Shown: positions 27,365 through 37,313, counted from the first letter of the stretch. The stretch: DNA of 64,000 nt from an uncultured Collinsella sp. (GCA_900541125.1 UQIK01000001.1:1-64000), one strand, 5' to 3'. Made by a program: numbers and translations. The notes: a model not told the origin generated them from the sequence alone.

Positions 27365-27439
27365 TGGCTCCCCGGGTAGGACTCGAACCTACAACAGCGC
27401 GGTTAACAGCCGCGTGCTCTACCATTGAGCTACCGAGGA
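27365..27439 (-). tRNA. tRNA-Asn (GTT)
   Basis: On the minus strand the acceptor arm TCCTCGG pairs with CCGGGGA. The D arm is AGCTCAATGGTAGAGC, the anticodon loop CTGTTAA gives anticodon GTT, and the T arm is built on GGTTCGAGTCC. The discriminator G is followed by an encoded CCA (27365-27367). It is a single-gene unit with its own promoter and terminator. Confidence 0.97.
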
Positions 27440-27469
27440 ATAGGTGCGTGCTCTCAAGCAACGAAGTTT

Positions 27470-27497
27470 ATTATACGGACGAATCAGCTCAGGGCAA
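27470..27497 (-). promoter_or_regulatory. Promoter of tRNA-Asn
   Basis: Minus-strand TTGCCC (27497-27492) and TATAAT (27475-27470), spacer 16 bp. Transcription would begin about 20 bases before the tRNA. Confidence 0.75.
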
Positions 27498-27525
27498 GAA
27501 CTTTTTTAAGAAATTTTCCGACCTA

Positions 27526-27577
27526 GTCATTGGGGACGTTCTTAAACGACCAGTCATTCAAGAACGTCCCCAACGAC
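27526..27577. repeat. GGGGACGTTCTT inverted repeat (REP-like)
   Basis: GTCATTGGGGACGTTCTT (27526-27543) pairs with AAGAACGTCCCCAACGAC (27560-27577) with one mismatch; the 16-base loop repeats AGTCATT. It lies between tRNA-Asn and rpoD. Same lead sequence as the repeats at 7231 and 45237. Confidence 0.75.
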
Positions 27578-27584
27578 TACATGA

Positions 27585-27618
27585 AAGCGCCCTCAAGCGG
27601 ATGTGCTTGAGGGCGCTT
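27585..27618 (-). terminator. Terminator hairpin of rpoD
   Basis: AAGCGCCCTCAAGC (27585-27598) pairs perfectly with GCTTGAGGGCGCTT (27605-27618), ten bases after the rpoD stop codon. The T run is short. Confidence 0.75.
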
Positions 27619-27627
27619 CTTGCTTGA

Positions 27628-28977
27628 CTAGCTTTCGATATAGTCCTTCAGCTTGCTCGAACGGCTCGGGTGGCGGAGCTTGGCCAGGGTCTTGGACTCG
27701 ATCTGGCGGATACGCTCGCGCGTGACGCCAAACTCGCGGCCGACTTCCTCGAGCGTACGGGGATGTCCGTCGACAAGGCCAAAGCGCAGCTCGATAACCT
27801 TGCGCTCACGATCGGCAAGCGAGTCGAGCACCTGGGTGAGCTGCTCCTGCAGCATGGAGAAGCTGGCCGCATCGGGCGGAACGATAGCCTGGGAGTCCTC
27901 GATGAAGTCGCCCAGCTGGGAATCCTCTTCCTCGCCGATGGGGGTCTCGAGCGACACGGGCTCCTGCGAAATCTTCTGGATCTCGCGGACGCGGTCGGCG
28001 CTCATGTCCATCTCGGCACCGATCTCCTCGGGGGTCGGGTCGCGACCAAGGTCCTGAAGAAGCTGGCGCTGCACGCGGACGAGTTTGTTGATGGTCTCGA
28101 CCATATGCACGGGAATACGGATGGTACGGGCCTGGTCGGCGATAGCGCGCGTAATAGCCTGACGGATCCACCACGTGGCGTACGTGGAGAACTTAAAGCC
28201 CTTCTGGTAGTCGAACTTCTCGACGGCGCGGATCAGACCGAGGTTGCCCTCCTGGATCAGGTCCAGGAACAGCATGCCGCGACCAACATAGCGCTTGGCG
28301 ATGGAGACGACCAGACGCAGGTTTGCACTGATGAGCGCCTGCTTGGCTTCGAGGCCCACGTTCTCAATGCGCGTAAGACGACGCATCTCGGCACGCGTGA
28401 GTTCGAGCTCACCAGCATCGGCAGCCTCGAGCTTCTCGGTGGCCTCAAGACCGGCCTCGATCTTCATAGCCAGATCGACCTCTTCGGAGGCGGTCAGCAG
28501 GTCGACCTTGCCGATCTCCTTGAGGTACATACGGACCGGATCGCCGGTAAGCATCACCGTGGAGGCATCGATGCCGCGCACGCGGGAGCGTGAACGGGAC
28601 GTGCGCACGGTGCGCTTCTTCTTGCTCTTGGAAGAACCCATCTCGGCGTCGGCCTGACGGGCCATCTTGAGCTCGTGATCGTCGAGCGAGCCAGAATCGT
28701 GCTCATCGTCGTCATCGAAATCGTCGGTATCAGAATCGGTATCGTCATCGTCGACGTCCATGGGGGCGTCGTCGTTACCGCTCGCGGAGATAATCTGGAT
28801 GCCGCTGTTGCGCAGCGCGGAATACACCGCGGTGAGCTGCTCGTCAGAAACATCGATATCCTTCAGGGCGACCTGAATCTCGTCCTCGGTTACCGAAGTC
28901 CTGTTTGAGCCGTTGCCCATGAGCTTTGCAACGTAGGATTCCAGCCCAGTACCCGTGCTCTCAGTCTTTTTTGGCAC
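27628..28977 (-). CDS. rpoD: Primary RNA polymerase sigma factor RpoD (SigA)
   Basis: Housekeeping sigma-70. About 449 residues from the GTG at 28977 (AAGGGAG five bases upstream; an in-frame ATG at 28992 would place the ribosome-binding site inside the gene). Order: region 1.1-like helix, a very acidic stretch (DDDDTDSDTDDFDDDDEHD), a basic KSKKKRTVRTSRSRSR linker, region 1.2 (DPVRMYLKEIG), region 2 (YVGRGMLFLDLIQEGNLGLIR, FSTYATWWIRQAI), region 3, and region 4.2 helix-turn-helix (TLEEVGREFGVTRERIRQIE). The acidic-basic tandem before region 1.2 is a marked feature. Confidence 0.97.
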   Translation of the reverse strand: MPKKTESTGTGLESYVAKLMGNGSNRTSVTEDEIQVALKDIDVSDEQLTAVYSALRNSGIQIISASGNDDAPMDVDDDDTDSDTDDFDDDDEHDSGSLDDHELKMARQADAEMGSSKSKKKRTVRTSRSRSRVRGIDASTVMLTGDPVRMYLKEIGKVDLLTASEEVDLAMKIEAGLEATEKLEAADAGELELTRAEMRRLTRIENVGLEAKQALISANLRLVVSIAKRYVGRGMLFLDLIQEGNLGLIRAVEKFDYQKGFKFSTYATWWIRQAITRAIADQARTIRIPVHMVETINKLVRVQRQLLQDLGRDPTPEEIGAEMDMSADRVREIQKISQEPVSLETPIGEEEDSQLGDFIEDSQAIVPPDAASFSMLQEQLTQVLDSLADRERKVIELRFGLVDGHPRTLEEVGREFGVTRERIRQIESKTLAKLRHPSRSSKLKDYIES

Positions 28978-29087
28978 AGATTCTCCCTTCATAGTCCACA
29001 GGACTCAATACTTTAGCACACACATTGACGTCTATACCCAAAAAGAGGACTGGATATAGGCGAGAATACGCTGGTTGACCACAACAT

Positions 29088-31196
29088 CTAGGCCTGTTCG
29101 GTGCCTGCGGCCTCCAGGCCGATCAAGCGGAACGGATCCGCCACGCCGCCGATCGACTTTTGCAGTTCGCGCTGACGCTGCGAGTCCTGCGCGGCCTGCA
29201 CGGTCAGCGCGCGACGGGCCTCATCATCGAGCGAACGGTCCTGGCGCAGCTTGGCCTGTGCGGCACGCATGCGGCGCTTGATGGTGTAGAGCTCGAGCGT
29301 ATCGAGCATAAACACGATGTTCGTCTCGGTGGGGTGCTTGCTCGTCGCCGAGATGCGCCCGGCACTCACAAGCGTTGCCGCCTCGGGACACACCGAGCGC
29401 GCCGCATCCATGCAAGCTGCAGGATCGGTTCCCGGCGGCGTTGCCAGAACGGCCCATGCGATGGACTCGTGGCGCGGATCCACCCACTCGATGGAGCAGA
29501 TACGGTCGGCATACGGGCGGAACAGGTCGGGGTAGCTCGTGAGCATGGTCAGCAGTTCACGCTCCCCCGCCAAGGACTTGCGTTCAAGATCGGTAAGAAC
29601 CATCGGCGCCGCCGTAGCCGGTGCGTCCGAACCATCAGGCACAGGAACAGAGCCCATACCATCAGGCACACCGATCGGCGGCAGGTCGTCGACGACCTCC
29701 ACGGGCGCGGCATCGTAGGCATCGAGCGGGACGTAGTCGTACGGCTCTTCTTCGACCGGCGCGGACACCGGCGGCGTAGCGCCCGATGCCCAAGCACCGC
29801 GACCGGCATCGCGAGAACCCGACGTCCGACCGCCCGCGCTACCGGACCGCTCAGCCTGTGCCCGCTGGCGCTCATAGTTCTGCTCACGACGTCGTTCCGC
29901 ATCCTCGCGCTTGGCGACATCGCGAAACACACGGCCCGAGCTCGCACGCACGGTCTCCAGATCCAAACCCAGTAGATCGGCAATCTGGATAAAGTACGTG
30001 TCGATCATATAGCTATCGCGTAGCGGATAGATAAGCGTCAGAGCATCTTCCAGCGCCTTGGCGCGACCGCCTGGCGTGGTGATGTCGCTTGACTCCTGCA
30101 GCGAACGGTAGACAAAGTCCATAAGCGGCTCGGCAGCGTCGATGCGCGCCTGCAGCTCCTGGCCGCCGTGCGCCGTAATAAACTCCATAGGGTCGTTGCC
30201 GTCGGGCAGCACCACGCAGCGCAGGTCCATGGAATCCTGCTCGATAAACTGAATCGCACGGCGAGCGGCCTTTTGACCGGCGGCATCGCCGTCAAACATA
30301 TACACGATGCGCTTGGCAAAGCGGGTGAGCGTCTTGACGTGATGCTCCGTGAGGGCGGTGCCCAGCGTGGCGACAACGTTTTTAATCCCCGCCTCCCAGC
30401 AGGCGATGCAATCGGTATAACCCTCCACCACGATGGCGGTATCCTGCGCGACGATAAACTCCTTGGCCCAATTAAAACCGTAGAGGTTTCGCTTTTTATG
30501 GAACACACTCGTCTCGGCGGTGTTGAGATACTTGGGTTGGCCGTCACCCATAATGCGACCGCCAAAGGCAATGTTGTGACCCTGCTCGTCAAAGATGGGG
30601 AACATTACGCGGTCGTAGAAGCGGTCGGCAAGCTGCCCGCGCCCGCGGCTCACGGCAACGTTGGCGTCGATCATCTCCTGCGGGGTAAAACCCGCCTGGG
30701 ACAGGTGCGACACCAGCGCGTTACGGCCCGGTGCAAAGCCCAGGCAGTAGCGGCGACAGACGTCGCCGCCCATGCCGCGGCTGGCAAAGTACTCGCGCGG
30801 ACGGCCGTCCTTACCGCGCATGAGCATGGTGTGGTAGAACTGGGCGGTCTCGGCGCACAGATCGTAGATGCGGGCACGCTTGGTGCCGCGCTCGCGGCGA
30901 TCTCCGGTGTCATGCAGCTCAATACCCGCGCGATCGGCCAAGTAACGGATTGACTCGGGAAAGCTCAGGTTCTCGCGCTTCATGATATACGTGAAGACGT
31001 CGCCACCCTCGCCGCAGCCAAAGCAATGCCACACCTGCGTGGCGGGAATAATGTGGAAGGACGGAGTCTTTTCGCCATGAAAGGGGCAGCAGCCCCAAAA
31101 CTCATGGCCGCGGGGCTTGAGCTCAACCGTTTCCTGCACGATGGCGACCAGGTCGGACGCAGCGCGTACCTGGTCTTTTTCCTCATCGCTAATCAC
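29088..31196 (-). CDS. dnaG: DNA primase
   Basis: Makes RNA primers for replication. 702 residues: CHC2 zinc-binding domain (CCPFHGEKTPSF then WHCFGCGEGGD), catalytic core with TOPRIM residues in VVEGYTDCIACWEAG and YMFDGDAAGQKAARR, a proline/acid-rich linker (about 440-540), and a C-terminal DnaB-helicase-interaction domain. It starts at GTG 31196 behind AGGGGG. It follows ribF (8-base overlap) and precedes rpoD, the classic primase-sigma pairing, without rpsU. Confidence 0.96.
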   Translation of the reverse strand: MISDEEKDQVRAASDLVAIVQETVELKPRGHEFWGCCPFHGEKTPSFHIIPATQVWHCFGCGEGGDVFTYIMKRENLSFPESIRYLADRAGIELHDTGDRRERGTKRARIYDLCAETAQFYHTMLMRGKDGRPREYFASRGMGGDVCRRYCLGFAPGRNALVSHLSQAGFTPQEMIDANVAVSRGRGQLADRFYDRVMFPIFDEQGHNIAFGGRIMGDGQPKYLNTAETSVFHKKRNLYGFNWAKEFIVAQDTAIVVEGYTDCIACWEAGIKNVVATLGTALTEHHVKTLTRFAKRIVYMFDGDAAGQKAARRAIQFIEQDSMDLRCVVLPDGNDPMEFITAHGGQELQARIDAAEPLMDFVYRSLQESSDITTPGGRAKALEDALTLIYPLRDSYMIDTYFIQIADLLGLDLETVRASSGRVFRDVAKREDAERRREQNYERQRAQAERSGSAGGRTSGSRDAGRGAWASGATPPVSAPVEEEPYDYVPLDAYDAAPVEVVDDLPPIGVPDGMGSVPVPDGSDAPATAAPMVLTDLERKSLAGERELLTMLTSYPDLFRPYADRICSIEWVDPRHESIAWAVLATPPGTDPAACMDAARSVCPEAATLVSAGRISATSKHPTETNIVFMLDTLELYTIKRRMRAAQAKLRQDRSLDDEARRALTVQAAQDSQRQRELQKSIGGVADPFRLIGLEAAGTEQA

Positions 31197-32196
31197 GGAT
31201 GCTCACCCCCTGCTCACCCAAGTTGTGACGAATGTCCTCGATATTACCCTCGACGGTCGCGATCAACTCATCCAGCGAATCGAACACACGCGACGGACGC
31301 AGCCAGCGCGAAAACGCCAGCGAAACGGAAGCGCCGTACAGGTCGCCCGTATAACCAATTAAGTTAGCCTCGAGGTGCGCGGATGCCGCATCGTCAGCAT
31401 ACGTTGGCGGCAGGCCGACGTTCACGGCAGAGGGCCACACGGTATCATCGACCAGCACCAGGCCCTCATACACGCCGTCCGCAGGCACCTGAATACCATC
31501 GGGAACTTGTAGGTTTGCCGTGGGAAAGCCCATGCCAGAACCCTCGTGACGGCCGCGAATAACACCGCCGCGCACCATATACGGACGGCCGAGTAACTCA
31601 GCAGCAAGCTCCACATGGCCCTGTCCCAGCTCATGGCGAATGCGGGTGGCGCAAATGGCCTCACCGCCCTCGCAAAGCAGGTCGTGACCATACACGTCAA
31701 CGCCGTGCTCGGAACCCCAGGCGCGCATCTCGGCAACACCAGAAGCACCGCCACGACCCAGCCTAAAGTCACTGCCAACGCGAATCGATCGAATGTCGAC
31801 CAGACGCGACACCAGCGAGAGAAAATCAACATGGTCAAGCGCCGCAACCTCAGGCGTAAAGGGAACGGCCACCACCGCATCGACCCCAGTTTGAGCCAGG
31901 GCATGCAGACGGTCGGCCGTCGTCATCAATTTTTGAGCGGGCGAAGGGCTCACCACGACGTCCGGGTCGGGATCGAAGGTAACTACGACCGCCTTGCAGC
32001 CATGGGCACGGGCATCACGGACAAGCGCCGCAATGAGCTCCTGGTGTCCACGGTGCACGCCATCGAACACGCCGATGGCAATCGATGCGGCACCCAGGTG
32101 CTCACACTTATCAAACACATCGGCAGTAACGATGCGAGCCTCGTCCGACTCGCCCGCGAAAAAGATACGCGCGAGCTCGCGAGCGGACAACATCAT
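31189..32196 (-). CDS. ribF: Bifunctional riboflavin kinase/FAD synthetase
   Basis: Makes FMN and then FAD. 335 residues: FAD-synthetase domain with the nucleotidyl motif IGVFDGVHRGHQELI and VTFDPDPDVV, then the C-terminal flavokinase domain (RGGVIRGRHEGSGMGFPTANL with the PTAN motif). Codon for the first Met is at 32196, inside the end of truB (4-base overlap). truB-ribF is the standard order. Confidence 0.95.
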   Translation of the reverse strand: MMLSARELARIFFAGESDEARIVTADVFDKCEHLGAASIAIGVFDGVHRGHQELIAALVRDARAHGCKAVVVTFDPDPDVVVSPSPAQKLMTTADRLHALAQTGVDAVVAVPFTPEVAALDHVDFLSLVSRLVDIRSIRVGSDFRLGRGGASGVAEMRAWGSEHGVDVYGHDLLCEGGEAICATRIRHELGQGHVELAAELLGRPYMVRGGVIRGRHEGSGMGFPTANLQVPDGIQVPADGVYEGLVLVDDTVWPSAVNVGLPPTYADDAASAHLEANLIGYTGDLYGASVSLAFSRWLRPSRVFDSLDELIATVEGNIEDIRHNLGEQGVSIRD

Positions 32197-33125
32197 CGAA
32201 CACCGCCGATTGCCTGCGGAAACACGTGCTCCATGACAAAGCGGCCACCCTCAATGCGGGCGAGCGCCTTGAGTCCCCCATCGAGCACCAGCGCAAACGG
32301 CGCCTTCGAGGCATCGAAATCGGCAAGCGCACGCTCAACGGGAATGCGTCGGCCGCAGAGAAGGTCGTCGGCAAGATTGCCCGGCAAGTCAACACGCGTG
32401 GCGCCCAGGGCCGCGATGGGATCCAGGGCAAAGCCAGCGGCGGACTCGGGAGAAAGCTCCTCGACCGCATGACAGGCGCCAATGGAAACAACACCGGAGG
32501 CCGTGCGGCGCAGCGCGGAAATGTGCGCGGCGCTCTCGCAGGCGCGGCCCAGGTCGCGAGCGAGCGCACGAATGTAGGTGCCCTTGCTCACCGAGAACGC
32601 CACGGTCCACACACACGAATCGCCCTCGCCGCCCACGGCGATCAGGTCGGCGGCATAGACCTCGACGGGGCGCGGAGGTAGGTCCACCGCATTGCCCTCG
32701 CGAGCAGACTTGTAGGCGCGAACGCCATTGACCGAGATAGCCGAAAACGCCGGCGGCACCTGCATCTGCGGGCCCAACATGGCGGCCAAGTGCTCACGGG
32801 CATAGGCAGGATCGCGGAGCTCGTTCGCAACAGCCACTGTGCGGACCGCCTCGCCCTCCGCATCATCGGTATTGGTCTCGGCACCAAACGAAATGTCGGC
32901 GACGTAGCTTTTGGTATCGAGAGTTAGCATACCCAGCAGACGGGTGGCCTGGCCCACGCCCACCACCATGGCACCCGATGCCATAGGGTCGAGCGTGCCG
33001 GCATGGCCGACGCGCCGCTCATGGAGGGCGCGCCGACATTGCGAGACCACATCGTGGGACGTGCAGCCCACCGGCTTATCGACGGCGAGCAGCATATTCA
33101 GTTGAGAAGGCGTACGACGAGCCAT
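32193..33125 (-). CDS. truB: tRNA pseudouridine-55 synthase
   Basis: Forms pseudouridine 55 in the tRNA T loop. 310 residues with LLAVDKPVGCTSHDVV, the catalytic GHAGTLDPMASG (Asp in GTLDP) and YVADISFGAETNTDDAEG, plus CVWTVAFSVSKGTYIRALARDLG. Start ATG at 33125 with GGATGG upstream, 15 bases after nrnA. Confidence 0.96.
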   Translation of the reverse strand: MARRTPSQLNMLLAVDKPVGCTSHDVVSQCRRALHERRVGHAGTLDPMASGAMVVGVGQATRLLGMLTLDTKSYVADISFGAETNTDDAEGEAVRTVAVANELRDPAYAREHLAAMLGPQMQVPPAFSAISVNGVRAYKSAREGNAVDLPPRPVEVYAADLIAVGGEGDSCVWTVAFSVSKGTYIRALARDLGRACESAAHISALRRTASGVVSIGACHAVEELSPESAAGFALDPIAALGATRVDLPGNLADDLLCGRRIPVERALADFDASKAPFALVLDGGLKALARIEGGRFVMEHVFPQAIGGVR

Positions 33126-33140
33126 GTACCATCCAAAAAG

Positions 33141-34184
33141 TTAAAGCTCGACGGTCACCGAAGTGGGATCCTCCCCTACCAGCTCGGCCAGCATGGGAAG
33201 TGCCACGGTGAGCGTCTCGAGAATCGTTCCGTTGTTGGAAAAACCGGCGGCAGCGGGATGTCCGCCTCCGCCAAAGGCAGCAGCAATCTCGGACACGTTG
33301 AGGTCGCCCTTGGAGCGCAGGTTGCCGCGCACCTTGGTATCGCCCTCAATGCCCTTCAGGAACAGGCAGACCTCCACGCCCATCACCGAGCGCACCACAT
33401 CCACCAGTCCGTCGCACTCATCCGAGGTGACACCGCAAGCCTCAAGGTCGCTCTGGTACGCGTAGCTATACGCGACGCGCCCGTGGGCCACCGTCTTGAT
33501 GCGGCCCATAACGATGGACTTGAGGTGCAAAAACTCGACGCGCATGCTCTGATAGACCTCGAGCGCGACGCGCGCCGGATCGGCGCCGTGGGCAACCAGA
33601 CGCGAGGCCGCATGGAACGCGGCGGCATCGGCGTTTTGGTACTGAAAACGGCCGGTATCGGTAACCAAGCCACACAGCAGGCAGGTCGCAACGCCATTAC
33701 GTGCGACAATGCCACAATTGTCCAAGAAACGGTCGATGATCATTGCGCAGGCTGCAGCTTCAACGCGCCTCAGGCTGAGCTCGGCAAACTCCTCGCGCGC
33801 CGGATGGTGGTCGAAGCACACCACATGCTTGGAGCGACGAAGCACCTCGGCCGAGTTGTTGAGACGCTCGACGACCGGTACGTCCACCGAGATGAAAAGG
33901 TCAGGATTGCCGGTGTACGCAGATGCCGGCACCAGGCGATCGGAGCCTTCCATAAAGCGGTAGATACGCGGAACCGGGTCATCGTCTGCCAGCAGCAGCG
34001 CAATGTCCTTGTTGGGGAAAAACTTCATGAGCGAAAGGCCCAGACCCAATACGGAGCCCAGGGCGTCGCCATCGGGAGAAGTATGTCCCGAAATCGCAAT
34101 GGAGGACGCACCCTCGATGAGCTCGAGGATGCGTCGCTGAATATCTGCAGACTCGCACGAGGCGAGGTCGGCGGAATTAGTCAT
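33141..34184 (-). CDS. DHH-family bifunctional oligoribonuclease/PAP phosphatase (NrnA-like)
   Basis: Degrades short RNA oligonucleotides and, in NrnA proteins, dephosphorylates pAp. 347 residues: SGHTSPDGDALGS (first metal motif), ISVDVPVVERL, the DHH motif in VCFDHHPAREEF, a C-terminal DHHA1 domain ending in AAFGGGGHPAAAGF. It overlaps rbfA by eight bases and precedes truB. It may also clear the pGpG left from cyclic-di-GMP, relevant to the Pel operon, but that is inference. Confidence 0.92.
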   Translation of the reverse strand: MTNSADLASCESADIQRRILELIEGASSIAISGHTSPDGDALGSVLGLGLSLMKFFPNKDIALLLADDDPVPRIYRFMEGSDRLVPASAYTGNPDLFISVDVPVVERLNNSAEVLRRSKHVVCFDHHPAREEFAELSLRRVEAAACAMIIDRFLDNCGIVARNGVATCLLCGLVTDTGRFQYQNADAAAFHAASRLVAHGADPARVALEVYQSMRVEFLHLKSIVMGRIKTVAHGRVAYSYAYQSDLEACGVTSDECDGLVDVVRSVMGVEVCLFLKGIEGDTKVRGNLRSKGDLNVSEIAAAFGGGGHPAAAGFSNNGTILETLTVALPMLAELVGEDPTSVTVEL

Positions 34185-34587
34185 CTAAAGCTGCCTCCTG
34201 GGCGGCATCCGCTATCGGATAGCCGTCCTCGTCCTTTTCGATCGCAAGCGTGGCGGGAACGTTTTCCAGCGCACGCGTGATGCGCTCGGCCTCATCGGTC
34301 GAGCGATCGATGCGAAAATCGAGCTCGGGCGTGACACGCCAATCGAGAGAGCGAGCCAACAGGCTGCGAATACGGCCCTTGGCGCTTGAGAGCGCCTCCA
34401 TGACCTCGTCGTAGCGGCTCGCATCGCACGACACGTACACACGCGCGAACGAACGGTCCACCGCGACCTCGACCGCGGTCAAAGTAACCAGGTCGAGACG
34501 CGGATCGGAAACCTCAAAGAGCAGGATATAACCGAGCTTCTCGCGAAGCTGCTCGCCCAGACGGCGGGTTGCCTGCGTTTGCTTCAT
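34177..34587 (-). CDS. rbfA: Ribosome-binding factor A
   Basis: Assists 30S subunit maturation at the 16S 5' end. 136 residues with the KH-like fold marks VSDPRLDLVTLTAVEVAVDRSFARVYVS and LARSLDWRVTPELDFRID. The ATG at 34587 has GGGGGT six bases upstream. It follows infB directly, as expected. Confidence 0.94.
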   Translation of the reverse strand: MKQTQATRRLGEQLREKLGYILLFEVSDPRLDLVTLTAVEVAVDRSFARVYVSCDASRYDEVMEALSSAKGRIRSLLARSLDWRVTPELDFRIDRSTDEAERITRALENVPATLAIEKDEDGYPIADAAQEAALDD

Positions 34588-34598
34588 AGCGCTACCCC

Positions 34599-37313
34599 CT
34601 ACTCGGTACGGGCAACCTGGTCGATGCGGTAACCCTCGATCTGGTCGCCGGGCTTGATGTCCTGGAAGTTCTCTAGGCCAATGCCGCCCTCGGAACCGCT
34701 CTTGAGGCTCTTGGCCTCGTCCTTGTAGTGGCGCATCGAGGCGATCTTGCCGTTGAAGACCACGATACCGTCGCGCACCAGGCGCACGGAATCGGTCGCG
34801 GCGATCTCGCCCTCTTCGACGCGGACACCGGCGGCGATACCGACTTTGGGCACCTTGAAGGTGTCCAGGACAGTCGCGGTACCCGTGGCGACCTCGACCT
34901 CGGTGGGCTTGAGCATGCCGATACGGGCGGCGTCGAGCTCCTCGAGGCACTTGTAGATAACGTCGTAGCAACGGATCTCGACGCCCTCGCGCTCGGCGGC
35001 GGAGCGGGCCTTACCGTCGGGACGGACGCCAAAGCCGATGATGATGGCATTGGAGGCGTCGGCCAGGACAACGTCGGTCTCGTTGATGGCGCCAACGGCG
35101 GAGTGGATCGTGTTGATGCGGACCTCGGACTGATCCATCTTGTCGAGCGAGTCCTGAAGGGCCTCGATAGAGCCCTGGACGTCGGCCTTGATGATCAGGT
35201 TGAGCTCCTTGACCTCGGCGTCGGCAATGGTCTCGAAGAGGTTCTCGAGCGTGACGTGCTTGACGCGGCTCTGCTCCTCGATACGGGCCTTGAGCGAACG
35301 CTCGTCGGCAAGGGCGCGAGCCTCGCGCTCGTCCTCGAACACGCGGAACTCGTCACCGGCGTTGGGCACGGACTGCAGGCCCAGGATCTCGACGGCGTCG
35401 GAGGGACCGGCCTCGGTGACGGCGCGGCCCTTGGGGTCGAGCATGGCGCGAACGCGGCCGTAGGTAAGGCCAGCGACCAGCGTATCGCCCACGTGCAGGG
35501 TACCGCGGGTCACGAGCACGGTAGCGACCGAGCCGCGGCCCTTGTCGAGCTTGGCCTCGAGGACATTGCCGGAGGCAAAGGTGTCCGGGTTGGCCTTGAG
35601 CTCGAGCACGTCTGCCTGGAGCAGCACGGTCTCCAGAAGATCGTCGATACCGATCTTCTGCTTGGCCGAGATGTTGACGAACATGTTCTGTCCGCCCCAC
35701 TCCTCGGGGATGACGCCGTACTCGGTGAGCTCCTGGCGCACGCGATCGGGGTTGGCGCCGGGCTTATCGATCTTGTTGACGGCAACGACGATGGGAACGC
35801 CGGCAGCCTTGGCGTGGTTGATCGACTCGACCGTCTGGGGCATGACGCCGTCGTCGGCAGCCACGATCAGAATGACGATGTCGGTCACCTTGGCGCCACG
35901 GGCACGCATAGCCGTAAAGGTGGCGTGACCGGGGGTATCGATGAAGGTGATCTTGCGGTCGTTGATCATGACCTGCGAAGCACCGATGGCCTGCGTAATG
36001 CCGCCCGCCTCGCCGGCAGCAACGCCGGTGTGACGGATGGCGTCGAGCAGCGACGTCTTGCCGTGGTCGACGTGGCCCATGACGGTGACGACCGGGGCGC
36101 GCGGCTTAAGGTCGGCGGGATCGTCGTAGAACGAGAAGGTGTTCTCCTCCTCGGGGGTGATGATCTTGATCTGACGACCCAGGTCGTCGGCAACGAGCTC
36201 GACGAGGTCGTCGGACATGGACTGCGTCATGGTGAGCGGCGTACCCAGCAGGAACAGGCGCTTGATGATGTCGTTGGCCGGAACGTCGAGCGCCTCGGCA
36301 AGCTCCTGGACGGTAACGCCCTGGGAGACCTTGATGGCGTCGAGGTCCTCGGGGTTCACGCCCTGGGCCAGCGCCTCCTCTATCTTGCGCTCCTCCTGAG
36401 CCTTGGCAGCCTCGCGCTCGCGCTTCTCCTTGCGCTTCTTGCGGCGACCGGTGGACTCGCGAGAGGCCTCCTCGACGGCGGCACGAGCTTCCTCGAGCAC
36501 CTTCTCGCGGCTGTACTCCTCGGCCTCACGAGCCATGCGGCTGTAGTGGTCCTCATCGTTGCCGTGACCGCCCTTGCGCTTCTTGCCCTTGCCCTGCTTG
36601 TCGGGGTTGGGGAAGTCCATGCCGGCAGCGACGTTGTTGCTGGCGTTGGTGCGATGGCTGTGCGGACGGCTCTCGGAGGCGTTGCGATCGGAGTTGCTGT
36701 CGGAGGCGTTGCGATCGTTACGGCGGCCACCGCGACGGTCGTTGTTGCCGCCACGACGGTTGCCGCGCTCGGAGGCGCGCTCGGCCTTGGCCTTCTCCTC
36801 GGCGTCCTTCTTCTCCTTGAGCACGGTCTCCTGTGCGGCGATCTGGTCGAGCAGCGAACGGAAGCGCGAACCGGAGTCGGAAGCGGGGACGGCGCGGCGC
36901 TGGGCCTCGCGGGCAGCCTCCTCCTTCTCGCGGGCAAGGCGCTCCTGCTCGGCCTTCTTCTTGGCCTCGGCCTCGGCGCGGGCGGCCTCCTCGGCAGCCT
37001 GGGCGGCGGCGAACTGGCGGCGCTCCTCCTCGCGTGCCTTCTCGGCGGCGATGCGCTCACGCTCGGCCTCGGCGGCGCGTGCGGCCTCCTCGGCGGCAGC
37101 TGCCTGCTCCTCGGCCTGCTTGGCGGCCTCGACTTCCTGAGCGCGGGCCTCGATCACCGAGGCGAGCTGCTTGCGGACCATAGCGACATAAGCGTCCTCC
37201 AAGGTGGAGGAAGCGGACTTAGCGGGAATCTTCATATCGGCGAGATGACCCATCAGTTCCTTGGAGGTCATGCCGAACTCTTTGGCCAGGGTGGACACAC
37301 GGACTTTTGCCAT
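34599..37313 (-). CDS. infB: Translation initiation factor IF-2
   Basis: GTPase that recruits initiator tRNA. 904 residues: IF2_N domain at the N terminus (VSTLAKEFGMTSKELMGHL), a long charged Ala/Glu/Arg region with an Asn/Asp/Arg-rich patch (NDRRGGRRNDRNASDSNSDR), a second IF2_N-type segment, then the G domain VMGHVDHGKTSLLDAIR, FIDTPGHATF and VNKIDK, followed by domains II-IV. Start ATG at 37313 (AGGTGAAG upstream). The 91-base gap to nusA holds no ylxR or ribosomal L7Ae-like gene, which often sits there. Confidence 0.96.
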   Translation of the reverse strand: MAKVRVSTLAKEFGMTSKELMGHLADMKIPAKSASSTLEDAYVAMVRKQLASVIEARAQEVEAAKQAEEQAAAAEEAARAAEAERERIAAEKAREEERRQFAAAQAAEEAARAEAEAKKKAEQERLAREKEEAAREAQRRAVPASDSGSRFRSLLDQIAAQETVLKEKKDAEEKAKAERASERGNRRGGNNDRRGGRRNDRNASDSNSDRNASESRPHSHRTNASNNVAAGMDFPNPDKQGKGKKRKGGHGNDEDHYSRMAREAEEYSREKVLEEARAAVEEASRESTGRRKKRKEKREREAAKAQEERKIEEALAQGVNPEDLDAIKVSQGVTVQELAEALDVPANDIIKRLFLLGTPLTMTQSMSDDLVELVADDLGRQIKIITPEEENTFSFYDDPADLKPRAPVVTVMGHVDHGKTSLLDAIRHTGVAAGEAGGITQAIGASQVMINDRKITFIDTPGHATFTAMRARGAKVTDIVILIVAADDGVMPQTVESINHAKAAGVPIVVAVNKIDKPGANPDRVRQELTEYGVIPEEWGGQNMFVNISAKQKIGIDDLLETVLLQADVLELKANPDTFASGNVLEAKLDKGRGSVATVLVTRGTLHVGDTLVAGLTYGRVRAMLDPKGRAVTEAGPSDAVEILGLQSVPNAGDEFRVFEDEREARALADERSLKARIEEQSRVKHVTLENLFETIADAEVKELNLIIKADVQGSIEALQDSLDKMDQSEVRINTIHSAVGAINETDVVLADASNAIIIGFGVRPDGKARSAAEREGVEIRCYDVIYKCLEELDAARIGMLKPTEVEVATGTATVLDTFKVPKVGIAAGVRVEEGEIAATDSVRLVRDGIVVFNGKIASMRHYKDEAKSLKSGSEGGIGLENFQDIKPGDQIEGYRIDQVARTE

